Assembly (NCBI GenBank): GCA_030632725.1
Contig: DAOVUF010000261.1
Span: 1 to 7,006, forward strand
Direction: 5' to 3'
Length of the DNA: 7,006 nucleotides
Source of the DNA: QNES01 sp023143415
GTDB lineage: Bacteria; Pseudomonadota; Gammaproteobacteria; Beggiatoales; Beggiatoaceae
Position numbers and translations under genes: made by a program. The notes under the pieces are model-generated. The model worked only from the letters and a program-made list of their open reading frames with translations. It made no database searches and was not told the origin of the DNA. Below, piece by piece: positions 1-5,546 of the stretch (within the stretch, counting starts at the first letter, position 1; each line of letters starts with the position of its first letter).

Positions 1-280
1 GGATTCCATTTCCAAAGCTGAAGCGTTGGACTCCATTTCCAAAGCTGAAGCGTTGGACTCCATTTCCAAAGCTGAAGCGTTGGACTCCATTTCCAAAGCT
101 GAAGCATTGGACTCCATTTCTCCAAAGCTGAAGCGTTGGACTCCATTTCCAAAGCTGAAGCGTTGGACTCCATTTCCAAAGCTGAAGCGTTGGACTCCAT
201 TTCCAAAGCTGAAGCGTTGGATTCCATTTCCAAAGCTGAAGCGTTGGATTCCATTTCCAAAGCTGAAGCGTTGGATTCCA
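1..280. repeat. 27-bp tandem repeat array (10 units plus a partial)
   Basis: Ten consecutive units of 27 bp start at 1, 28, 55, 82, 109, 138, 165, 192, 219 and 246, and a partial unit ends at 280. The core reads AAAGCTGAAGCGTTGGAYTC. Units differ by a C/T in GGACTCC versus GGATTCC (GGATTCC in the first unit and the last ones), a G-to-A change in the unit at 82, and a 2-bp TC insertion in the unit at 109, which is therefore 29 bp. The array runs off the left edge. Because 27 is a multiple of three, one frame reads as a 9-residue repeat (DSISKAEAL) until the TC insertion shifts it to PKLKRWTPF. I take this as a by-product rather than a gene. The core matches the arrays at 5322-5513 and, inverted, at 6870-7006. 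Confidence 0.97.
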
Positions 281-303
281 AATAAATCGCAGATGACAAA
301 TAG

Positions 304-337
304 TTAATTATTAATTATTAATTATTAATTATTAATT
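304..337. repeat. Heptamer TTAATTA tandem array upstream of trkH
   Basis: Four full copies of TTAATTA plus six bases of a fifth lie at 304-337 and end only five bases before the trkH ATG. The block contains no G or C, so no Shine-Dalgarno sequence is present where one would be expected. Intergenic direct heptamer repeats upstream of genes have been described in marine Beggiatoaceae (TAACTGA). This array has the same unit length and position but a different sequence. Whether it acts in transcription or translation of trkH cannot be told from sequence. Confidence 0.95.
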
Positions 338-342
338 TAAAT

Positions 343-1794
343 ATGCAATTATCGGTAACACAACGTATTCTTGGTTTTTTACTCATATCATTTAGTTTCA
401 CATTATTGCCTCCTATGGCTGTGTCGCTATGGTATCAAGATGAGGGATTAAGGGCATTTATCATTGCATTCTTTGTGATGTCTGGTATAGGTGTTTTATG
501 TTGGTTTCCAGCCAGACATAAGAAAAAAGAACTCCATTTACACGATGGATTTATGATTACAGCCGTGTTTTGGACTGTTCTCAGTGTGGTAGGCGCATTA
601 CCGTTTTTACTGATACCCAATTATCAAATGACAGTGGCTCAAGCCGTGTTTGAAGCCGTATCTGGATTTACTACAACAGGTGCAACAGTCATCAATCAAT
701 TGGGTAGCCTACCTAAATCTATATTGTACTATCGCCAACAACTGCAATGGTTAGGGGGACTTGGCATGATCGTATTGGCTGTCGCTGTATTGCCTATGCT
801 TGGTATTGGCGGAATGCAACTTTATAAGGCAGAAACGCCAGGACCAATGCGTGATGAAAAGCTAACACCCCGCCTTGGACAGACGGCTAAAGCATTGTTA
901 TATATCTATATTAGCCTAACGTTTGCCTGTGCCATCGCCTATTGGATAGCGGGCATGACGCTATTTGATGCCATAGGGCATAGTTTTTCAACAGTGGCGA
1001 CAGGCGGATTTTCCACCCATGATGCGAGTTTAGGCTACTACAATAGCCCTGTCATAGAAATCATTGCGATGATCTTTATTATTCTGGGCAGCCTTAACTT
1101 TACAGTGCATTTTGTCGCATGGCATAAAAAGGATTTACAGCACTATTGGCAGGATATTCAAGGGCGTGTATTTATTAACATCGTTTTGGTACTCATCGCA
1201 ATTACAGTGATCGTATTAATGTGGCAAGGTGTTTATACGCACTTTTGGACCGCATTACGCTATGGTAGTTTTGCAGTCATTTCAATCATCAGCAGCACAG
1301 GTTATATCACCGCTGATTTTAGTGTATGGCCCTTATTTTTACCCGTTTTAATTTTAGGCAGTGGTTTTATTGGTGGCTGCGTCGGCTCAACGGCGGGTGG
1401 TTTTCGAGTGATTCGCCTCATTTTACTGTATAAACAAGCCATTCGTGAAATCATGCGCTTGATTCATCCGAATGCTGTCATTGTGGTCAAAATTGGTCAA
1501 AAAAAAGTACCCGACAATGTCGCCCAAGCTGTCTGGGGATTTGCCTTGTTATATATGGCCAGTTACGTTTTTTTATCCCTGCTCTTTCTAGCAACAGGCG
1601 TAGATTATCTGACCGCATTTTCCGGCATTGCAGCGACATTAAATATGACAGGTCCCGCTTTAGGAAACATTGCCGTGACTTATGGTGACATCAGTGATAC
1701 AGGATTATGGATTCTCAGTTTTGCCATGTTATTAGCTCGCTTAGAGATTTTTACCCTGCTTGTATTATTAACACCTGCTTTTTGGCGACGATGA
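343..1794 (+). CDS. trkH: Trk system potassium uptake protein TrkH
   Basis: This is the pore-forming inner-membrane subunit of the Trk K+ uptake system, which works with the cytoplasmic NAD-binding regulator TrkA (not in this window). The 483 residues equal the length of E. coli TrkH. Four pore-loop filter segments are visible: SGFTTTGAT (about 107-115), VATGGFSTHD (218-227), SSTGYITAD (317-325) and NMTGPALGN (434-442), each with the filter glycine. The intramembrane gating-loop region GGCVGSTAGGF is at about 344-354, and the family C-terminus LARLEIFTLLVLLTPAFWRR is intact. The start at 343 fits the family N-terminus (VTQRILGFLL follows at once). There is no ribosome binding site: the upstream 39 bases are the AT-only heptamer array. 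It is the only plus-strand gene, stands alone and has its own terminator. Confidence 0.96.
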   Translation: MQLSVTQRILGFLLISFSFTLLPPMAVSLWYQDEGLRAFIIAFFVMSGIGVLCWFPARHKKKELHLHDGFMITAVFWTVLSVVGALPFLLIPNYQMTVAQAVFEAVSGFTTTGATVINQLGSLPKSILYYRQQLQWLGGLGMIVLAVAVLPMLGIGGMQLYKAETPGPMRDEKLTPRLGQTAKALLYIYISLTFACAIAYWIAGMTLFDAIGHSFSTVATGGFSTHDASLGYYNSPVIEIIAMIFIILGSLNFTVHFVAWHKKDLQHYWQDIQGRVFINIVLVLIAITVIVLMWQGVYTHFWTALRYGSFAVISIISSTGYITADFSVWPLFLPVLILGSGFIGGCVGSTAGGFRVIRLILLYKQAIREIMRLIHPNAVIVVKIGQKKVPDNVAQAVWGFALLYMASYVFLSLLFLATGVDYLTAFSGIAATLNMTGPALGNIAVTYGDISDTGLWILSFAMLLARLEIFTLLVLLTPAFWRR

Positions 1795-1819
1795 TTTAAA
1801 TTGAAGTTCAATCAATAAT

Positions 1820-1867
1820 ACCTTCGCCAAAGGATTTTGAACCGGATTCGAGGCGAACGTTTTTTTT
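1820..1867 (+). terminator. Factor-independent terminator after trkH
   Basis: TTCGCC (1823-1828) pairs with GGCGAA (1852-1857). One C/C mismatch is followed by two more pairs at the base (1820-1821 with 1859-1860). Eight T residues (1860-1867) follow on the plus strand. The loop is long, 23 bases. On the minus strand no T run follows the stem, so the signal is directional for trkH. The downstream half, GAGGCGAACG plus the T run, recurs in nearly identical form at 5182-5198. Confidence 0.7.
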
Positions 1868-1874
1868 GAAGCGT

Positions 1875-2090
1875 TTAGCCTTGAATTTTACTCGCACCAT
1901 AGCGACGACGGAATTTATCAACGCGCCCAGCAGTATCAATGATTTTCTGTTTACCCGTATAAAACGGATGGCAAGCCGAACAAACTTCAATACGTAAATC
2001 ATTGCTTATCGTTGAACGGGTTTTAAATGTATTACCACAGCTACAAGTGACAGCAATATCGTGATAGGAGGGATGAACTTTAGCTTTCAT
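1875..2090 (-). CDS. rpmE: 50S ribosomal protein L31 (zinc-binding C+ type)
   Basis: This is a large-subunit ribosomal protein of 71 residues, the normal length for RpmE. The family start MKAKVHPSYHDIAVTCSCGN is complete. The zinc-binding cysteines of the C+ form are all present at Cys16, Cys18, Cys37 and Cys40 (CSCG and CSACHPFYTGKQ). The basic C-terminus KFRRRYGASK is typical. It converges on trkH, with the trkH terminator between them. Upstream, the ten bases AATTGTTTTA (plus-strand reading) are duplicated head to tail at 2091-2110, directly before the ATG, and no Shine-Dalgarno sequence is seen. The MITE-like element at 2138-2367 sits between this gene and radC, so it may have its own promoter, but I could not identify a convincing one. 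The cysteine-free, zinc-independent paralogue is not in the window. Confidence 0.97.
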   Translation of the reverse strand: MKAKVHPSYHDIAVTCSCGNTFKTRSTISNDLRIEVCSACHPFYTGKQKIIDTAGRVDKFRRRYGASKIQG

Positions 2091-2137
2091 AATTGTTTTA
2101 AATTGTTTTAAATGGAGTTATAAAATAAAATTTGTAA

Positions 2138-2367
2138 CTACTCAGGGCAACCATAAAGGATTGCCCCTACAATATTCTTATGAACTGATGTTACGTACTA
2201 TGTTTCCAAGATGTTTAAGAAATCCGATTGTTCTGAATCAGAATTTCTAAGCATAGAATAGCTTTGCGTAACATCAGTTATGAAGACTGATAAAAATATT
2301 CTTATGTAGGGGCAATCCCTTGTGGTTGCCCTGAGTAGGGGCAATCCCTTGTGGTTGCCCTGAGTAG
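2138..2367. mobile_element. MITE-like nested inverted-repeat element, no transposase
   Basis: The outer 33-bp terminal inverted repeats at 2138-2170 and 2335-2367 match at 31 of 33 positions (CTACTCAGGGCAACCA at the left tip). Inside them lies a second perfect 13-bp inverted repeat, AACTGATGTTACG at 2183-2195 against CGTAACATCAGTT at 2267-2279. Further inward, CTATG/CATAG and an imperfect stem around AGAAATCCGATT continue the symmetry. The inner 97-bp unit (2183-2279) is flanked by ATG on both sides, and a 12-bp direct repeat, AATATTCTTATG, lies at 2171-2182 and 2295-2306; either could be a target duplication. Nothing in it codes for a transposase. Non-autonomous insertion is inferred from structure only. 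It could instead be an extended palindromic intergenic repeat with a second element nested in it. Confidence 0.72.
2306..2363. repeat. Tandem 29-bp hairpin repeat (two identical copies)
   Basis: Two identical 29-bp copies lie at 2306-2334 and 2335-2363, each containing GGGGCAATCCCTTGTGGTTG followed by CCC. Within each, GGGCAAYC pairs with GRTTGCCC to form a short GC-rich hairpin. The second copy forms most of the right outer arm of the surrounding element, so the right arm has been duplicated. The left arm exists once, at 2138-2170. GC-rich hairpins just past the radC stop codon might also slow or end minus-strand transcription, but no T run follows them on that strand. Confidence 0.9.
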
Positions 2368-2379
2368 TGACCCGTTTTT

Positions 2380-3147
2380 TTACATTAACCCTTTTTCTGC
2401 AAGGGAAACGCAATAACCATCACCAATGACTAAATGATCTAAGATTCGTATATCAATCAAATCTAATGCTTTTTTTAGACGTTGTGTAATAGAAATGTCT
2501 GCTTGACTTGGTTCTGCCACTCCAGAAGGATGATTATGTGCCAAAATCAAGGCAGCGGCATTATGCTGTAGAGCATGTTTAACAACTTCACGCGGATAAA
2601 CACTTGCGCCATCTATCGTACCATAAAATAGCTCATCGAATTTTATAACCCTATGTTTATTATCCAAAAATAAGCAGCCAAATACTTCATAATCCCGCCC
2701 ACTCAGTTCCGACATCAAAAAATTACGTGTATCATCAGGATTGGATAAAACGCTGCCACGTTCCAAACATTCGCGTAAATAGCGTCGGCTAATTTCGATG
2801 CAAGCTTTTAATTGGACATATTTGGCATCGCCTAAACCTTTAGCTTTACAAAATCGTTTTTTATCGGCTCCTAATAGACTGCGTAAATCTCCAAATTCAT
2901 CTAACAAATCCTTGGCTAAATCTAAGGCACTTTTACCCTTCACACCAACACGTAAAAAAATGGCTAACAATTCTACATTCGTTAATGCCTCAGCACCACG
3001 CAGCAATAATTTCTCACGAGGGCGTTCTTCTTTTGGCATGTCAGTAATTCTGACTATTGAACGTTCTGGTAAGTATTTTTTTTGTGGTTCAGCGATTTTA
3101 ATATCATCTGAATATTTTTCTTGTGCTTCAGCGATTTTTTCAGTCAT
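2380..3147 (-). CDS. radC: RadC family JAB/MPN-domain protein
   Basis: This is a RadC-family protein of 255 residues; family members are usually about 220-230. Its role is uncertain: the old link to DNA repair is disputed. The core starts with the family signature ITDMPKEERPREKLLLRGA (about 34-52). A helix-hairpin-helix stretch around KAKGLGDAKY (101-110) follows. The C-terminal JAB domain has the metal-binding pattern H204-x-H206 in LAHNHPSG, with S214 and D217, and a likely catalytic Glu at 172. The extra N-terminus is a 39-bp tandem duplication (13 residues: KIAEAQEKY..., KIAEPQKKY...). The ATG at 3147 lies three bases after the stop of the upstream DUF368 gene, which suggests translational coupling. 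No strong ribosome binding site is seen. An internal ATG at residue 37 would drop part of the signature, so I prefer the long form. Confidence 0.93.
   Translation of the reverse strand: MTEKIAEAQEKYSDDIKIAEPQKKYLPERSIVRITDMPKEERPREKLLLRGAEALTNVELLAIFLRVGVKGKSALDLAKDLLDEFGDLRSLLGADKKRFCKAKGLGDAKYVQLKACIEISRRYLRECLERGSVLSNPDDTRNFLMSELSGRDYEVFGCLFLDNKHRVIKFDELFYGTIDGASVYPREVVKHALQHNAAALILAHNHPSGVAEPSQADISITQRLKKALDLIDIRILDHLVIGDGYCVSLAEKGLM
3061..3138 (-). repeat. 39-bp tandem duplication in the 5' end of radC
   Basis: Two adjacent 39-bp units encode residues 4-16 and 17-29 of RadC. Both begin AAAATCGCTGAA and continue CACAA, then diverge towards the second half. The period is a multiple of three, so the frame is kept. 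The units sit upstream of the conserved RadC start, in a segment that most family members lack. Confidence 0.85.
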
Positions 3148-3150
3148 TAG

Positions 3151-4056
3151 CTACTGTTCATTTTTTTTTGCAAACGTATAAATAATCAATACCAATCCTA
3201 AACCTATCAACATCATAAGCAATACATGTATAGTTGTCTCATTCAACGCATCAGGCCAATAGGGAGTAGAACTGATTAAACGTTCTTTACCATGAACCTC
3301 TATATATTGACGAAGTTGAAAAGGCCAAATTACCCATAATGAGCCAATAAGTATGCCAATAATGATCAACAAAGTGGCACGATAAAAACGTGTTAAAAGC
3401 CAACCAATCAATCGACTGAAAATAATCAATCCCGTAATCATACCCAAAGCAAAGGGAATTAAAATGGTAAATTGAAAATGGCCTATTGCGTTCAATATCG
3501 TATCATATTTTCGTAAAATCAATAAGATAAATGAACCTGAAATCCCAGGTAATAGCATAGCTGAAATGGCTAAAAAACCGCTCAGAAAAATAAACCAAAT
3601 ATTATCTGGCGTATTAACAGGTACTAAATTAACAATAAACCAACCCAAAAGGGTACCAATGCTTAAAAAAAATAACGCCGATATATCCAATCGTTTAGCT
3701 TCTGGCAGCAACGCAATAATGGATCCGATAATGAGTCCGAAAAATAATCCATAAATTAGCTCAGGGTGCGTATGTAATAAAACGGGTAAAGGAATAACTC
3801 GCGTAAAAAAAAGTAACGCGCAAAAAAGACCAATAACAAGTGGGATTAAAAAACCAAAATGGGGGCGTTGTAAAGCAGGTTTAAATTCTAACTTAAACAA
3901 ATGTCGCAACCATACCACATCAAAAGAGCGAATAGCGGCGAGTAACTGGGCGTAAATGCCCAAAATAAAGGCCATTGTTCCACCACTGACACCAGGAACG
4001 ACATCAGCTGCCCCCATGCAAAAACCTTTTGCAGCCAAAATAAGTTTGTTTTTCAT
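3151..4056 (-). CDS. popT: DUF368 membrane protein, probable polyprenyl-phosphate transporter (PopT-like)
   Basis: This is a polytopic inner-membrane protein of 301 residues from the preferred ATG. It carries the two DUF368 half-signatures: MGAADVVPGVSGGT near the N-terminus (residues 14-27) and AMLLPGISGSFILLILRKYD (about 166-185), pointing to an internally repeated fold. DUF368 proteins (PopT) have been shown in other bacteria to take part in flipping undecaprenyl phosphate back across the membrane for cell-wall and envelope glycan synthesis. That role here is inferred from family membership. A GTG at 4095 would add 13 residues and overlap hemE. The ATG at 4056 puts MKNKLILAAKGFCMGAADVV at the N-terminus as in relatives, so I choose it. 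It lies 19 bases after the hemE stop and three bases before the radC start, in one apparent operon. About eight to ten hydrophobic segments are visible. Confidence 0.9.
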   Translation of the reverse strand: MKNKLILAAKGFCMGAADVVPGVSGGTMAFILGIYAQLLAAIRSFDVVWLRHLFKLEFKPALQRPHFGFLIPLVIGLFCALLFFTRVIPLPVLLHTHPELIYGLFFGLIIGSIIALLPEAKRLDISALFFLSIGTLLGWFIVNLVPVNTPDNIWFIFLSGFLAISAMLLPGISGSFILLILRKYDTILNAIGHFQFTILIPFALGMITGLIIFSRLIGWLLTRFYRATLLIIIGILIGSLWVIWPFQLRQYIEVHGKERLISSTPYWPDALNETTIHVLLMMLIGLGLVLIIYTFAKKNEQ

Positions 4057-4075
4057 AAATTTTACGCCGTTAGAT

Positions 4076-5131
4076 TTATTGATGATAAACCGCACTTAAA
4101 GTATGTACAGCTTCAACAAATGCCTTGACATTTTCAGGATCAATTTGTGGATGGATACCATGCCCTAAATTAAACACATGTCCATTGCCAGGTCCAAAAC
4201 TGGCTAAAATAGTGGCCACTTCTTCACGAATACGCTCAGGAGAACTGTACAAAATACACGGATCCATATTACCTTGTAACGCAACTTGATCACCAACGCG
4301 CTCCCGCGCCACACTAATAGGCAATTTCCAATCTAAACCGACTGCATCACAACCTGTCGCCGCAATATTCTTTAACCATTCATTCCCTTCTTTAGTAAAT
4401 AAAGTCACAGGAATTCGTTGTCCTTCATATTCGCGAGTCAAACCCTGCATGATTTTTTGCATATAATTTAAAGAAAATGTCAAATAATCACGAGTTGTGA
4501 GAATGCCGCCCCAAGTATCAAATATCATCACTGCCTGTGCGCCCGCAGCGATTTGTGCATTCAGATAGGCAGTAATAGCTTGTGCCAATTTATCCAACAA
4601 AATGTGCATAGCTTCTGGCTGTTCAAACATCAACGCTTTGACACGAGAAAACGTTTTTGTTGTGCCTCCTTCAACCATATAAGTTGCCAGTGTCCATGGA
4701 CTGCCAGCAAATCCAATTAGCGGTACTTGTCCATCAAGTTCACGTCGAATCAAACTCACTGCTTCCATAACATATCGCAATTCCTCATTGGGATCAGGTA
4801 TGGCCAGATTATCTATTTGTACTTTATTCCGTAAAGGTCTTTCAAAACGAGGTCCTTCCCCTTCACTAAAGTGTAAACCTAATCCCATCGCATCAGGAAT
4901 AGTCAAAATATCTGAAAATAAAATAGCAGCATCAAGTGGAAATCGTGTTAATGGCTGCATTGTCACTTCACAAGCTAATTCTGGTGTTTTACACAATTTC
5001 AAAAAATCCTTAGCGCGACTTCTTGTTTCACGATATTCTGGTAGATAACGCCCCGCTTGACGCATGATCCATACAGGAGTCCTATCAACAGGCTGTCGTA
5101 ACAAGGCACGTAAAAAACGATCATTTTTCAT
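4076..5131 (-). CDS. hemE: Uroporphyrinogen decarboxylase HemE
   Basis: This cytoplasmic enzyme removes four carboxyl groups from uroporphyrinogen III to give coproporphyrinogen III, in the haem branch of tetrapyrrole synthesis. At 351 residues it has the usual full length (E. coli about 354). Family signatures are intact: PVWIMRQAGRYLPEYR (19-34) with the substrate-binding arginines Arg24 and Arg28, FSDIL with Asp74 (the pyrrole-coordinating aspartate), GFAGSPWTLATYMVEGG (140-156) with Tyr151, FDTWGG (204-209), and NLGHGIHP (321-328) with His324. No other haem gene is in the window. It is the first gene of a cluster with the DUF368 gene and radC. Upstream there is no Shine-Dalgarno sequence and no convincing promoter, only AT-rich DNA and then the repeat field. 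Confidence 0.97.
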   Translation of the reverse strand: MKNDRFLRALLRQPVDRTPVWIMRQAGRYLPEYRETRSRAKDFLKLCKTPELACEVTMQPLTRFPLDAAILFSDILTIPDAMGLGLHFSEGEGPRFERPLRNKVQIDNLAIPDPNEELRYVMEAVSLIRRELDGQVPLIGFAGSPWTLATYMVEGGTTKTFSRVKALMFEQPEAMHILLDKLAQAITAYLNAQIAAGAQAVMIFDTWGGILTTRDYLTFSLNYMQKIMQGLTREYEGQRIPVTLFTKEGNEWLKNIAATGCDAVGLDWKLPISVARERVGDQVALQGNMDPCILYSSPERIREEVATILASFGPGNGHVFNLGHGIHPQIDPENVKAFVEAVHTLSAVYHQ

Positions 5132-5224
5132 TAGTTGGTTTAGTTATCAATTATTAATGTAATTAAAATTGGAGTACATTTGAGGCGAAAGTTTTTTTAG
5201 TAACTACTGCTTTAGTAATGCGAA
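5132..5224. other. AT-rich hemE upstream region with a T-tract repeat module
   Basis: This non-coding stretch lies upstream of hemE on the minus strand. At 5171-5178 it holds GGAGTACA, a fragment of the window's main repeat core in inverted orientation. At 5182-5198 it holds GAGGCGAAAGTTTTTTT, which matches the trkH terminator half at 1850-1867 except for one base and one T. Unlike the trkH copy it lacks the upstream TTCGCC partner, so it should not form the same hairpin. I found no convincing minus-strand promoter for hemE here. Confidence 0.6.
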
Positions 5225-5243
5225 TTAAGAGTGAAAATAGGAG

Positions 5244-5286
5244 TTCGAGGTATTAGTTTTTTTGAAAAAAAAACTAATACCTCGAA
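5244..5286. repeat. Perfect 20-bp-arm palindrome, a hairpin insertion in copy A
   Basis: The arms 5244-5263 and 5267-5286 are perfectly complementary (TTCGAGGTATTAG followed by seven T, mirrored) around a three-base loop, GAA. Comparison with copy B, where GGAGTTC runs straight into AACGCTTCAGC, shows that 5247-5286 is an exact 40-base insertion. The AT tract lies next to the loop and not after the stem, so it does not look like an ordinary terminator. Confidence 0.95.
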
Positions 5287-5311
5287 AACGCTTCAGCTTT
5301 GGGCGTTTTTT
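5285..5311 (+). terminator. Possible weak terminator hairpin in the repeat field
   Basis: AAAACGC (5285-5291) pairs with GCGTTTT (5303-5309) around an 11-base loop, and the T run reaches 5311. The reverse strand has only four T at the equivalent place. The matching spot in copy B reads GCGTGTTTTGG and cannot form the same stem. On the minus strand it could weakly separate the FimV-like gene from hemE. It may just be a by-product of the repeat. Confidence 0.3.
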
Positions 5312-5546
5312 GAACGATTTACAAAGCTAAAGCGTTGTACTCCAAATCACAAAGCTAAAGCGTTGTACTCCAAATCACAAAGTTAAGAGTGAAAATAGGA
5401 GTTCAACGCTTCAGCTTTGGGCGTGTTTTGGACAATTTACAAAGCTAAAGCGTTGTACTCCAAATCACAAAGCGTTGTACTCCAAATCACAAAGCTAAAG
5501 CGTTGTACTCCAATAATCATTTGATTTTAAAGAAGTTTCCGAATCA

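Larger units (their letters stand above)
5225..5513. repeat. Two tandem composite repeats containing 28-bp core arrays
   Basis: Copy A (5225-5382) and copy B (5383-5513) are adjacent and share the same parts in order: TTAAGAGTGAAAATAGGAG, an inverted core (AACGCTTCAGCTTTGGG), a spacer, then plus-oriented 28-bp units with core AAAGCTAAAGCGTTGTACTC and linker AAATCA. Units start at 5322 and 5350 in copy A, and at 5440, 5468 and 5490 in copy B. The unit at 5468 is 22 bp: it lost six bases between its two AAAGC microrepeats. In copy B the inverted and direct cores (5398-5419 and 5440-5461) pair at 20 of 22 positions around a 20-base loop. In copy A the left arm is split by a 40-base hairpin. No gene is present. 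Confidence 0.93.

Noticed and set aside
1..280. CRISPR array for the 27-bp repeats
   Set aside because: The units are directly contiguous with no variable spacers, and no cas gene is near. The 28-bp arrays have only constant six-base linkers.
2198..2413. Minus-strand 71-residue frame across the palindromic element
   Set aside because: It overlaps the radC 3' end and the inverted repeats, and its sequence only reflects the repeated GGGCAACCAC units.
4057..4095. GTG start giving the DUF368 protein 13 more residues
   Set aside because: The extra residues overlap the end of hemE and do not look like the family N-terminus. The internal ATG at 4056 puts the conserved MGAADVVPGVSGG at the usual distance.
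5244..5286. The perfect hairpin as a standard rho-independent terminator
   Set aside because: Its T and A tracts are next to the loop and no T run directly follows the stem on either strand, so it does not match the usual terminator layout.
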